From positions 248,001-312,000 of the forward strand of contig CAWCUH010000016.1 of assembly GCA_963798655.1 (NCBI GenBank): DNA of 64,000 nucleotides, in the 5' to 3' direction. This DNA comes from CAVSMC01 sp963798655. Lineage in GTDB: Bacteria > Pseudomonadota > Gammaproteobacteria > Burkholderiales > Casimicrobiaceae. The notes below the pieces were generated by a model. That model saw only the letters and a list, made by a program, of their open reading frames with translations, searched no databases and was not told the DNA's origin. Positions 53,068-60,989 of the stretch are shown in pieces (the stretch's first letter is position 1; the number at the start of each line of letters is the position of its first letter). A program made the position numbers and the translations under genes.

Positions 53068-54051
53068 TCATGCGAATTGGCGCAGGAAGCGGACGTCGTT
53101 CTCATAGAACACGCGCAGATCGTCGACGCCGTAGCGAAGCATCGCGAGCCGGTCAGCGCCCATGCCGAACGCGAAGCCCTGAAAGCGCTGCGGATCGATG
53201 CCGACCGCCGCCAGCACGTTTGGATGCACTTGCCCCGCACCGGAAATCTCGAGCCAGCCGTCGCCGAAGCTCATGTCGATCTCCGCCGACGGCTCGGTGA
53301 ACGGGAAGAACGACGGCCGAAAGCGCACCTTGAGGTCGTCGCGCTCGAAGAAGTTGCGCAGGAACTCGGTGAACACGCCCTTCAGGTCGGCGAACGTCAC
53401 GTCCTCGGCGATCCACAGGCCTTCGACCTGATGGAACATCGGCGAATGCGTCGCATCGCTGTCGACGCGGTAGACGCGACCCGGTGCGATGATCTTGATC
53501 GGCGGTGCATGCGTTTCCATGTACCGGACCTGGATCGGCGACGTATGCGTGCGCAGCACGAGCCCGCGCTCGACGTAGAACGTGTCGTGCATCGAGCGCG
53601 CCGGATGGTTCTCGGGCATGTTCAATGCGGTGAAGTTGTGGAAGTCGTCCTCGATCTCGGGTCCGTCGGCGACCTCGAATCCGAGCGAGCGGAACAGCGC
53701 CTCGATGCGCGCGATCGTTCGCGTGATCGGATGCTCGCTGCCGCGCCCCGCGCCGCGGCCGGGAAGCGACACGTCGAGCGCGTCGGCAGCGAGCGCCGCG
53801 TCGAGCTTCGCCTGCGCGAGCGCCGCGCGCCGCTCCGCGAGCGCGAGCTCGAGCTGCTCCTTCGCGTCGTTGATCGCCGCGCCTTCGCGGCGCCGATCCT
53901 CGGGTGGGAGCTTCGCGAGGCCCTTGAGCCGATCGGTGATCGCTCCCGTTTTGCCCAGATATTTCGCCTTCGCATTCTCGAGCGCGGCGGCGTCCGTGCA
54001 ACTCGCGAAGGCGTTCAATGCTGCGACGACGAGCGAAGCGAGATCGTTCAT
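53068..54051 (-). CDS. pheS: Phenylalanine--tRNA ligase alpha subunit
   Basis: This 327-aa catalytic subunit charges tRNA-Phe. The N-terminal coiled coil (about 20-85) binds tRNA. Class II motifs include HPITRTIARIEALFRSLGFE-like sequence (EHPITRTIARIEALF), NMPENHPARSMHDTFYVE, THSPMFHQVEGLWIAEDV, GDGWLEISGAGQVHPNVL and FGMGADRLAMLRYGVDDLR. A REP-like palindrome ends 18 bases before the ATG, leaving almost no ordinary leader, and a terminator after rplT lies just beyond it. How pheS is transcribed is therefore unclear. Confidence 0.97.
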   Translation of the reverse strand: MNDLASLVVAALNAFASCTDAAALENAKAKYLGKTGAITDRLKGLAKLPPEDRRREGAAINDAKEQLELALAERRAALAQAKLDAALAADALDVSLPGRGAGRGSEHPITRTIARIEALFRSLGFEVADGPEIEDDFHNFTALNMPENHPARSMHDTFYVERGLVLRTHTSPIQVRYMETHAPPIKIIAPGRVYRVDSDATHSPMFHQVEGLWIAEDVTFADLKGVFTEFLRNFFERDDLKVRFRPSFFPFTEPSAEIDMSFGDGWLEISGAGQVHPNVLAAVGIDPQRFQGFAFGMGADRLAMLRYGVDDLRVFYENDVRFLRQFA

Positions 54052-54069
54052 GGCGTCATGCCAACAATA

Positions 54070-54168
54070 GGGGACAGACCACGTTTTTTCAGCCTCCAGA
54101 GGATGGAAAGGTCCTTCACCTCATGGGCATGCTCACGATTACGGCGCCAAAAAACGTGGTCTGTCCCC
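54070..54168. repeat. REP-like inverted repeat before pheS
   Basis: GGGGACAGACCACG plus T-run (54070-54089) is mirrored by A-run plus CGTGGTCTGTCCCC (54149-54168), with a 58-base centre. The same motif occurs again before thrS. It resembles repetitive extragenic palindromes mobilised by REP-associated tyrosine transposases. That kinship is from memory, not checked. Confidence 0.8.
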
Positions 54169-54173
54169 GTTCC

Positions 54174-54203
54174 AAAAAAAAAGGGAGGCGCGCATCGCCT
54201 CCC
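54174..54203 (-). terminator. Rho-independent terminator of rplT
   Basis: On the minus strand GGGAGGCG (54203-54196) pairs with CGCCTCCC (54190-54183) around a 5-base loop, followed by a run of nine T (54182-54174). It is the strongest terminator seen in the window and ends the thrS-infC-rpmI-rplT unit. Confidence 0.9.
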
Positions 54204-54221
54204 CGGGTCGTTGCAGCACAC

Positions 54222-54578
54222 TCAGGCCAACGAGGCTTTGGCCTGTTCGGCGATCTTGCTAAACGCTGCCTTGTCGTGCACGGCGAGATCGGCGAGCACC
54301 TTGCGGTCGATGTCGATCGACGCCTTCGCAAGGCCGTTCATGAAGCCGCTGTAGGTCATGCCAAGCTCGCGCGCCGCGGCGTTGATGCGCGCGATCCACA
54401 GCGCACGGAACTCGCGCTTCTTCGCGCGCCGGTCGCGGTACGCGTATTGGCCGGCCTTCATCACCGCCTCGTTGGCGATGCGGAACACGTTGCCGCGGCG
54501 TCCGCGGAAACCCTTGGCCTGCGCGAGGACCTTCTTGTGCCGCGCCTTGGCGGTCACACCACGTTTGACTCGGGGCAT
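54222..54578 (-). CDS. rplT: 50S ribosomal protein L20
   Basis: This is a 118-aa ribosomal protein. MPRVKRGVTAKARHKKVLAQ, AKGFRGRRGNVFRIANEAVM, YRDRRAKKREFRALWIARIN and SGFMNGLAKASIDIDRKVLA match L20 throughout. It binds 23S rRNA early in assembly and in E. coli represses its own operon through the rpmI leader. It lies 9 bases after rpmI and is followed by a clear terminator. Confidence 0.98.
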   Translation of the reverse strand: MPRVKRGVTAKARHKKVLAQAKGFRGRRGNVFRIANEAVMKAGQYAYRDRRAKKREFRALWIARINAAARELGMTYSGFMNGLAKASIDIDRKVLADLAVHDKAAFSKIAEQAKASLA

Positions 54579-54587
54579 GATCGCTCC

Positions 54588-54785
54588 TTACGCGTAGGGC
54601 AGCATCGCCATGACCGAGTCCTTGTTCGTGCTGTGGACGCCGGTCGGGCCGCGAAGGTGCCGCTTGCTCTTCGTCGACTTCTTGGTGAGGATGTGGCGCT
54701 TGAACGCCTGGCCGCGCTTGACGCTGCCGCCGGCGCGAACGCGCAGGCGCTTCTTCGCCCCGCTCTTCGTCTTCATCTTGGGCAT
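54588..54785 (-). CDS. rpmI: 50S ribosomal protein L35
   Basis: This is a 65-aa, strongly basic ribosomal protein. MPKMKTKSGAKKRLRVRAGG, QAFKRHILTKKSTKSKRHLR and the C-terminal LPYA-type end are typical of L35. It starts 2 bases after the infC stop, indicating tight coupling to infC. Confidence 0.97.
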   Translation of the reverse strand: MPKMKTKSGAKKRLRVRAGGSVKRGQAFKRHILTKKSTKSKRHLRGPTGVHSTNKDSVMAMLPYA

Positions 54786-54787
54786 TG

Positions 54788-55396
54788 CTAATTTCCTTGT
54801 TTGCTGCCTTCGGCGGTGCTCTCCGACGGAGAGGCTTTCTTACCGGCTTCGGGCTTGTGCGATGCGACTGCCTTGGGCAGTGTCTTCTTCGGCGCCAGCA
54901 GCATCACCATCTGGCGCCCTTCCAGCCGCGGAAACGACTCGACGATCGCATGCGGCTCGAGATCGGCGCGAATGCGTTCGAGCAGGCGAATGCCGAACTC
55001 CTGATGCGCCATCTCGCGGCCGCGGAATCGCAGCGTGATCTTCGCCTTGTCGCCTTCGCCGAGGAAGCGGATCAGGTTACGCAGCTTGATCTGGTAGTCG
55101 AACTCGTCCGTCCCCGGTCGGAATTTGACTTCCTTGACCTGGATCTGCTTCAGCTTGAGCTTCGCTTCGTGCTGCTTCTTCGCCTCGCGGTACTTGAACT
55201 TGCCGAAATCCATGATCCGGCACACCGGCGGCTTTGCCATCGGCGCGATCTCGACCAGATCGAGCTCGGCCGCTTCGGCTTTCGCCATGGCTTCCGCGAT
55301 CGGCACGATGCCGAGCTGCTCGCCTTCCACACCGACCAGCCGGACCTCGGGCGAGTTGATCTCGCCGTTGACCCGCTGTGCTTTTTCCTGAGCTAT
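54788..55396 (-). CDS. infC: Translation initiation factor IF-3 with ATA start codon
   Basis: This 202-aa factor proofreads start-codon choice and dissociates ribosomes. The usual N-terminus (M)AQEKAQRVNGEINSPEVRLV is read only from an ATA codon at 55396, 7 bases after a perfect GGAGGT. The conventional GTG at 55330 would delete 22 conserved residues. FGKFKYREAKKQHEAKLKLK and VKEVKFRPGTDEFDYQIKLR are diagnostic. A Lys/Ser-rich C-terminal tail extends past the core. Rare AUN starts in infC give autorepression, because IF-3 rejects them. Confidence 0.95.
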   Translation of the reverse strand: MAQEKAQRVNGEINSPEVRLVGVEGEQLGIVPIAEAMAKAEAAELDLVEIAPMAKPPVCRIMDFGKFKYREAKKQHEAKLKLKQIQVKEVKFRPGTDEFDYQIKLRNLIRFLGEGDKAKITLRFRGREMAHQEFGIRLLERIRADLEPHAIVESFPRLEGRQMVMLLAPKKTLPKAVASHKPEAGKKASPSESTAEGSKQGN

Positions 55397-55409
55397 TGGG
55401 TTGACCTCC
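55394..55409 (-). promoter_or_regulatory. infC ribosome site with ATA start
   Basis: GGAGGT (minus strand, 55409-55404), a 7-base spacer and ATA (55396-55394). A perfect Shine-Dalgarno combined with a poor start codon is the signature of IF-3 self-control. Confidence 0.85.
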
Positions 55410-55471
55410 AGTTGACCAAAAACAAACCGTGCCGCCCGCTTCGGGCGCGGCGCGAGGCGACGAAGCGCCTG

Positions 55472-57379
55472 TCAGCGTCGCGCGGCGACCTCCTCGCGAA
55501 GGCGCGCCAGCAAGGCCTCGACGGGCATCGCCCCCAAGTCCTCGCCGCTGCGGGTACGCACGGCTACCTGATGAGCCTGCATCTCCTTGTCGCCGACGAT
55601 AAGCTGATACGGCAACTTTTGCAGGCTATGTTCGCGAATTTTATAGGTTATTTTCTCATTGCGCAAATCGGCTTCAACGCGCAGGCCGGCGGCCCCGAGC
55701 GCGGCTCCAACCTCGCGGGCATAGGCCATCTGGCGGTCGGTGATCGTGAGAACGACCGCTTGAACCGGGGCGAGCCACAGCGGCATTGCGCCGGCATGAT
55801 GCTCGATCAGCACGCCTATGAAGCGCTCCATCGAGCCGATGATCGCGCGATGCAGCATCACCGGTGTCTTGCGCGTGTTGTCCTCGGCGACGTACTCGGC
55901 ACCGAGCCGCGCCGGCATCTGGAAGTCGACCTGCATCGTGCCGACCTGCCATGGGCGGCCGATCGAATCCTTCAGGTGGTACTCGATCTTCGGGCCATAG
56001 AACGCGCCTTCGCCGGGCAGCTCCTGCCACTGCGCGCCGCAGGCTTGCAGCGCATGGCGTAGCGCGTCCTCGGCCTTGTCCCATTGCTCGTCGCTGCCGA
56101 TGCGCTTGTCGGGGCGCAACGCGAGCTTGACCGCGATGTCGTCGAAGCCGAAGTCGCGATAGACGGCGAAGCAGAGCCGGTGGAACACCGTGCACTCCGG
56201 CTCGATCTGCGCCTCGGTGCAGAAGATGTGGCCGTCATCCTGCGTGAACGCACGCACGCGCATGATGCCGTGCAGCGCGCCCGACGGCTCGTTGCGCACG
56301 CACATGCCGAACTCGCCGTAGCGCAGCGGCAGGTCGCGGTAGCTGCGAAGGTCCGAGTTGTACACCTGGATGTGGCCCGGGCAGTTCATCGGCTTGATGG
56401 CGAAGTCGCGTTTCTCCGACTCCGTCGTGAACATGTTCTCCTTGTAGTTCTCCCAGTGCCCCGATTTCTCCCACAGCGAGCGGTCGAGGATCTGCGGGCA
56501 GCGCACCTCCTGGTAGCCGTTGTCGCGATACACGGTCCGCATGTACTGCTCGACCTGCTGCCAGATCGTCCACCCCTTCGGATGCCAGAACACCATGCCC
56601 GGCGCTTCGTCCTGCAGGTGGAAGAGATCGAGCTGGCGGCCGAGCTTGCGGTGGTCGCGCTTCTCGGCTTCCTCGATGCGCTTGAGGTACGCCTCGAGGT
56701 CCTCCTTCTTCGCCCATGCGGTGCCGTAGATCCGCTGCAACATCTCGTTGCGCGAATCGCCGCGCCAGTACGCACCGGCGAGCTTGGTGAGCTTGAACAC
56801 CTTGAGCCGGCCGGTCGACGGCACGTGCGGGCCGCGACAGAGGTCGGTGAACTTGCCTTCGCTGTAGAGCGCGATGTCTTCGTCCGACGGGATCGACGCG
56901 ATGATCTCGGCCTTGTAGTGCTCGCCGATCGACTTGAAGTACGCGACCGCCTCGTCGCGCGGCATGAGCTTGCGCACCACGGGCTCGTCCTTCTTCGCAA
57001 GCTCCGCCATCTTCTGCTCGATCGCCGCGAGATCTTCGGGCGTGAACGGCCGCTTGAACGAGAAGTCGTAGTAGAAGCCGTCCTCGATCACCGGCCCGAT
57101 CGTCACCTGCGCGTCGGGAAAGAGCTCCTTCACCGCGTACGCGAGCAGGTGTGCCGTCGAGTGACGCAGCACGTCGACGCCTTCGGCATCCTTGTCGGTG
57201 ACGATCGAAATGTTCGCGTCGCTCGAAATCTCGTGCGACGTGTCGACCACTCTGCCGTCGACCTTTCCTGCGAGCGCCGCCTTGGCGAGGCCGGGGCCGA
57301 TCGAGGCGGCGATCTGCGCGACGGTGACGGGGCCGTCGAAGTGCTTGATGCTGCCGTCGGGAAGTCGGATGTCGGGCAT
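55472..57379 (-). CDS. thrS: Threonine--tRNA ligase
   Basis: This 635-aa enzyme charges tRNA-Thr. It has a TGS domain (MPDIRLPDGSIKHFDGPVTV) and an editing/SAD domain (LRHSTAHLLAYAVKELFPDA, TIGPVIEDGFYYDF). The catalytic core has CRGPHVPSTGRLKVFKLTKL, KPMNCPGHIQVYNSDLRSYR and VRNEPSGALHGIMRVRAFTQ. The C-terminal anticodon-binding domain is QAVVLTITDRQMAYAREVG. No Shine-Dalgarno precedes the ATG; a REP-like palindrome begins only 9 bases upstream. infC follows 75 bases downstream. Confidence 0.97.
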   Translation of the reverse strand: MPDIRLPDGSIKHFDGPVTVAQIAASIGPGLAKAALAGKVDGRVVDTSHEISSDANISIVTDKDAEGVDVLRHSTAHLLAYAVKELFPDAQVTIGPVIEDGFYYDFSFKRPFTPEDLAAIEQKMAELAKKDEPVVRKLMPRDEAVAYFKSIGEHYKAEIIASIPSDEDIALYSEGKFTDLCRGPHVPSTGRLKVFKLTKLAGAYWRGDSRNEMLQRIYGTAWAKKEDLEAYLKRIEEAEKRDHRKLGRQLDLFHLQDEAPGMVFWHPKGWTIWQQVEQYMRTVYRDNGYQEVRCPQILDRSLWEKSGHWENYKENMFTTESEKRDFAIKPMNCPGHIQVYNSDLRSYRDLPLRYGEFGMCVRNEPSGALHGIMRVRAFTQDDGHIFCTEAQIEPECTVFHRLCFAVYRDFGFDDIAVKLALRPDKRIGSDEQWDKAEDALRHALQACGAQWQELPGEGAFYGPKIEYHLKDSIGRPWQVGTMQVDFQMPARLGAEYVAEDNTRKTPVMLHRAIIGSMERFIGVLIEHHAGAMPLWLAPVQAVVLTITDRQMAYAREVGAALGAAGLRVEADLRNEKITYKIREHSLQKLPYQLIVGDKEMQAHQVAVRTRSGEDLGAMPVEALLARLREEVAARR

Positions 57380-57388
57380 GGCTAAATG

Positions 57389-57447
57389 GGGGACAGACCA
57401 CGCTTTCCGACACACCGCGCTCGCCCAGGAAAACGTGGTCTGTCCCC
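57389..57447. repeat. REP-like inverted repeat before thrS
   Basis: GGGGACAGACCACG (57389-57402) and CGTGGTCTGTCCCC (57434-57447) form a palindrome with flanking TTTCC/GGAAA and a 20-base loop. It is a second, shorter copy of the element before pheS and sits within the thrS leader. Confidence 0.8.
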
Positions 57448-57454
57448 AATAAAC

Positions 57455-57483
57455 AAAAAAGTGCGGACGAGCCGCACTTTTTC
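57455..57483 (-). terminator. Rho-independent terminator (tRNA-Val side)
   Basis: AAAGTGCGG (57458-57466) pairs with CCGCACTTT (57472-57480) around a 5-base loop, with A-run and T-run on the two sides. It can act on both strands and lies between the thrS leader and tRNA-Val, so it should end the tRNA-Val transcript. Confidence 0.8.
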
Positions 57484-57613
57484 CGATTTCGGGAACGCGC
57501 TTCCTCCCGAGCGACGTGCGAGCTCGCGCTGGTCTATTGCGCCTCCATACGCGTTCGCGGTGTCATAACCGTTCCTTCCTCGTGCCTCGTCGCGTGCTGC
57601 ATCGTTCGTCTGG

Positions 57614-57687
57614 TAGGCGCGATTGGACTCGAACCAACGACCCCCACCATGTCAAGGTGGTGCTCTAACCAGCTGAGCTACGCGCCT
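57614..57687 (-). tRNA. tRNA-Val(GAC)
   Basis: The minus strand gives the acceptor AGGCGCG/CGCGCCT with discriminator A, the D arm GCTCAGCTGGTTAGAGC, the anticodon arm CCACC/GGTGG around TTGACAT (anticodon GAC), and a T arm with TTCGAGT. It lies upstream of thrS, separated by a terminator. Confidence 0.95.
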
Positions 57688-57733
57688 AATGAGGCGACGA
57701 TTATACCGGCGTCCGAGCGCTTGCGCCACGCCG

Positions 57734-58504
57734 TCATCGCCCCAGCGCCACCCAAAGAAGCGCCAACAAGATCGGCTGGTGCAGCATGTACACGAGCAGG
57801 CTGTGGCGGCCGAGCCATTTGAGCACCCCCGGCGCTCGAGCGAACGGTGCCACGGGCCGCCACTTCGCCGCCGCGAGCGCGTGCGCAAGCGCGATGCCAA
57901 GGAAGACGAAGCCCGCCCATGGCGCGAGCGGCACGTAATCCTCGGTCGCCGGCTTGCGGGTGACGAAGCCGATCCACGACAGTATCCGCGAATCGAACGC
58001 CGGATGCGCGAACGCAATCCCGGCGACGATCAGCACGGCACCCACCGCGAGCGCCGCGCCCGGCCGGCGAGCGAGCGGCGCCGCGACGATCGTCGCGACG
58101 GCAATCGCGTGCAGGATTCCGAAATAGATGTACGTCTGCGGGAACACGAGCCAGCTGCCGAGGCTCGCGGCGAGCGCGCATGCCGCGATGATGCCGACGC
58201 GCCGCCAGAAGTGAGCGCGCGTCGCGCCGGCGTTTGCGGCGAGCACCAGCGAAATGCCGACGAGCGTCATGAACGACGCGACGATCAGCGCGCGGAAGCC
58301 GAGCCAGAACGGATCGTTCTCGAAGTCGGCGGCGATCACGCGGTAATAGCGCAAGTCGAACGCGAAGTGATAGACGAACATCAAGGCGAGCGCGATCCCG
58401 CGCAACGCGTCGACTCCCTCGATTCGCGCCGCTTCGGCACGCGCGGGTCGATGAACGGCCTGCTTGCGCGCGCCTCGCGCGCGTCGCGTCACCGACCCCG
58501 CCAT
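57734..58504 (-). CDS. Heparan-alpha-glucosaminide N-acetyltransferase-like (DUF1624) membrane protein
   Basis: This 256-aa multi-span protein has about seven hydrophobic helices. The family start is RIEGVDALRGIALALMFVYH, followed by FDLRYYRV. Later motifs are YFGILHAIAVATIVAAPLAR, VPLAPWAGFVFLGIALAHAL and LKWLGRHSLLVYMLHQPILL. The family transfers acyl groups across membranes; the acceptor is unknown. The start MAGSVTRRARG overlaps gspN by 16 bases. It may be co-transcribed with the secretion genes without being part of the machine. Confidence 0.8.
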   Translation of the reverse strand: MAGSVTRRARGARKQAVHRPARAEAARIEGVDALRGIALALMFVYHFAFDLRYYRVIAADFENDPFWLGFRALIVASFMTLVGISLVLAANAGATRAHFWRRVGIIAACALAASLGSWLVFPQTYIYFGILHAIAVATIVAAPLARRPGAALAVGAVLIVAGIAFAHPAFDSRILSWIGFVTRKPATEDYVPLAPWAGFVFLGIALAHALAAAKWRPVAPFARAPGVLKWLGRHSLLVYMLHQPILLALLWVALGR

Positions 58505-59229
58505 CGCGCCCGTACGCGGTAGCCGCCGCCTTCCTGCGTGCCCAGCGCAGAGAGCATTCGCGCGACGGCGTCGTCGGTGCGCCGCGGCGTGAGCAGCAGG
58601 TTCGCTTCGCCGCCGCCGTCGTTCGACGCGGATACATTGCCGGCGACGGCGACGTCGCCGCCGGTGTTGGTCACCGGCCCGGTGAAGCGGTTGCCGTTCG
58701 CCGCGAGCGATGCCGCGACAGTGCCGAGATCGATCTCGGGCAAGCCCGGCGCGGCAAGGCGCGCGTCGCGCCACTCGAACTGTGCGCCGCCGTGGCTCGC
58801 CGCCGGCGACCAGTCGAACGAATCGACGGCGATCGAAACGCTGCCGGCGACGGTGACCGGAAGGGCCGACATCGACGCGAGCCACGATGCCGGCACGACG
58901 AGCGAAACGCCGCGCGCACGCAACCCGCCGTCGACCACGGTGATGTCGCCGCGAGGAACCGTTGCGCCGGCAGGCGGCGTCAGGTGCAAACCGATCGCGC
59001 CGCGAGCGAGCGCCGCGCGATCGGTGGTCCAGGCGAATGGCAGGCGCGAGCCGTCGTCGCCGACGATCGTCGCGCGCCCGTTCCACAGCGTTCCTTCGAC
59101 ATCGGCGAGCGCGACGTGCCGCGACGTGAACTGCGCCACCGCCGGGGCGACCAGCGACGCCGGCGCGAGCGCGATCGCGGCGATGGCGATCAGTACGACG
59201 GCGACGACGATGATCGCGAGCGCGCGCAT
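58489..59229 (-). CDS. gspN: Type II secretion system protein N
   Basis: This 246-aa protein has an N-terminal membrane anchor (LAIIVVAVVLIAIAAIALAP) and a periplasmic beta-rich domain. ADVEGTLWNGRATIVGDDGS and GDITVVDGGLRARGVSLVVP match the GspN family. GspN is an accessory of the secretion envelope complex and is present only in some systems. It is last of the gspG-N operon and lies 6 bases after gspM. Confidence 0.85.
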   Translation of the reverse strand: MRALAIIVVAVVLIAIAAIALAPASLVAPAVAQFTSRHVALADVEGTLWNGRATIVGDDGSRLPFAWTTDRAALARGAIGLHLTPPAGATVPRGDITVVDGGLRARGVSLVVPASWLASMSALPVTVAGSVSIAVDSFDWSPAASHGGAQFEWRDARLAAPGLPEIDLGTVAASLAANGNRFTGPVTNTGGDVAVAGNVSASNDGGGEANLLLTPRRTDDAVARMLSALGTQEGGGYRVRARWRGR

Positions 59230-59235
59230 CGCCGG

Positions 59236-59724
59236 TCAGCGCGCGAGCGTCAGCTCGGCGCGCACGGTGCCGGGATCCACGCGCGCGATCAGCTTCCCTT
59301 CTACGACGCGCAGGCGCGCATCGCGCTGCACCGCCTCGAGCAGGCGCACCAGCGCGTCGAACGGCACGCTTTCGAATGTGAGCCGCGCGCGCGCCGCCTG
59401 CCAGTCGAGCTGCGTGACCATCGCGCGCAAGCCCGATTCAGCAAGCACTCGATCGAGGTCGCGCTTCGGCTCGCCGGTCGGCACGGCGCTGCGCGACAGC
59501 GACACGATCTCGGCGACGCGAGCACGCGCGCCGGCGAGCGCAACCGCATCGCGCGCAAGCGCTGAGCGCGTTGCGTCGGCGCTGCGAATGAGCGGCTGCG
59601 CAACGCCAAGCACTGCGATGACGAGCGCGACGACGATGACGCTCGCGCGTATCCGCCGTCGCGAGGGCGCGGGCCGCGCGCTCCACCAGCGGGCGATCGG
59701 CGATGTCGCGACGATCGGCGCCAT
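59236..59724 (-). CDS. gspM: Type II secretion system protein M
   Basis: This 162-aa bitopic membrane protein has a short cytoplasmic N-terminus and one helix (IRASVIVVALVIAVLGVAQP). A coiled stretch (LARDAVALAGARARVAEIVS) and a ferredoxin-like periplasmic domain (VPFDALVRLLEAVQRDARLR) follow. It partners GspL in the inner-membrane platform. Its ATG overlaps the gspL stop by one base, which supports the start. Confidence 0.85.
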   Translation of the reverse strand: MAPIVATSPIARWWSARPAPSRRRIRASVIVVALVIAVLGVAQPLIRSADATRSALARDAVALAGARARVAEIVSLSRSAVPTGEPKRDLDRVLAESGLRAMVTQLDWQAARARLTFESVPFDALVRLLEAVQRDARLRVVEGKLIARVDPGTVRAELTLAR

Positions 59725-60932
59725 CACGGCGCTCCGATGCGCACGCGCGTCGCCGCCTCGCTCGTCGCGGCGAGCGCCGGCGTGCCGGCGTTGCGAAGCG
59801 CCGCGTCGAGTCGCGCAAGCGATGGCGGATCGAGTCGCGACAACTCGAAGGTCCAGTGATCGTCGGCGTACGTCGCGTTGCGCAGCGTGCCGGTCGGCAA
59901 CGTGGCGATCGCGGGCGCGGCACGCGCGAGCAGCGGCAGCGCGTCCGACGCGGCCGCAAGTCCGTGTGCGTGGCGCAGTTCGGCGTGCCGCCTCGCGATC
60001 GCGTCCTTGGACGACGCCGGATCGTGCGCGTCGGCGAGCCCGGCGCTGCGAGCAAGTTCCGTCCACGCGCGCGCCTGCCGCCACGCGTCGATGTTCGCCG
60101 CGGCCCAGTCTGCCACCGCGGCTGCGACGTGGACCGACGCGGCGACTGCGGCGAGCGCGACCGCCGGGGCGAGCACGCGCGAAAGCGAATGCGCGGGGGC
60201 GCCGCGTGGCGCCATCGCGAACGCCCCCTGCAGCAGATCGGTAGCGGCAGCGAAGCGCTCGGCTGGTGCGTGATCCCACTGCCAGGAGGCGCCGCGGATG
60301 AAGCGAACGCCGGTTTCGCGTGTCCACGTTGCGAGCTCTGCGTCGGTCGCCGTGCTCTCCACGACGACCTCGCGTGGCGGGGCGTTGTCGCGACGCGCGC
60401 GCTGCAGCGCGATGGCAAGCTCGGCTGGCAGCACACCGCCCGACGCATCGTCCACCGGAAACGCACTGCCGTCGGGCAGCCGCATGAAGCCGTGCCGGTC
60501 GGCCGCACACCAGCGCCATCCCGCGATCGGCGGGGCGAGCTCCGGCTCGGCAATGATGCGCGTGAATAGCGGATTGCGCCGGCCTGCGAGTGCGGCCACG
60601 TCGCGTTGCGCGGCGATGACGACGTTGACGCGCCCATCGGGTGCCTGCTTCGAGACGGCGAGATGTTGCGCGCCGGAGGGTCCGGCAAGCTGATCCTCGA
60701 GCGCGAACGCTGCGGCAAAAGGCACGCGCGCGGCCGCGAGCGGCGGCAGCACGATCGCCGCGATGCGCACGGCGCTCGCGGCGAGCACGGCTTCGACGCG
60801 ATCTGCGGCGGGCCAGGCGGAGGGCCGTCCGACGCCGCGATCGATGCGCCGATCGCCGGCGCCGAACAACGCCCATGCCGCCGCGTGGTCCGGCGATTGT
60901 GCGTCGGCGATCAGCACGCGAAGCGTGTTCAT
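59724..60932 (-). CDS. gspL: Type II secretion system protein L
   Basis: This 402-aa platform protein has a cytoplasmic actin-like domain that recruits the GspE ATPase (about 1-235; LAAARVPFAAAFALEDQLAG, RHGFMRLPDGSAFPVDDASG). One transmembrane helix follows near 250-270 (LAPAVALAAVAASVHVAAAV), then a periplasmic ferredoxin-like domain. Sequence conservation is low, as is usual for GspL, and the position between gspK and gspM decides the call. Confidence 0.87.
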   Translation of the reverse strand: MNTLRVLIADAQSPDHAAAWALFGAGDRRIDRGVGRPSAWPAADRVEAVLAASAVRIAAIVLPPLAAARVPFAAAFALEDQLAGPSGAQHLAVSKQAPDGRVNVVIAAQRDVAALAGRRNPLFTRIIAEPELAPPIAGWRWCAADRHGFMRLPDGSAFPVDDASGGVLPAELAIALQRARRDNAPPREVVVESTATDAELATWTRETGVRFIRGASWQWDHAPAERFAAATDLLQGAFAMAPRGAPAHSLSRVLAPAVALAAVAASVHVAAAVADWAAANIDAWRQARAWTELARSAGLADAHDPASSKDAIARRHAELRHAHGLAAASDALPLLARAAPAIATLPTGTLRNATYADDHWTFELSRLDPPSLARLDAALRNAGTPALAATSEAATRVRIGAP

Positions 60933-60989
60933 CGCGGCGGGAGTTGGCGAGAATGCATCGACGCTAGTGTATGCGATGCGGCAACGGGC

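Noticed and set aside
50676..53300. An 874-residue open frame on the plus strand across pheT and pheS.
   Set aside because: It lies wholly antisense to two well-supported synthetase genes and has low-complexity composition.
57380..57447. A T-box or Thr-rich attenuator leader for thrS.
   Set aside because: The structure is explained by the REP-like palindrome shared with the pheS leader, and no Thr-codon-rich leader peptide or T-box sequence is seen.
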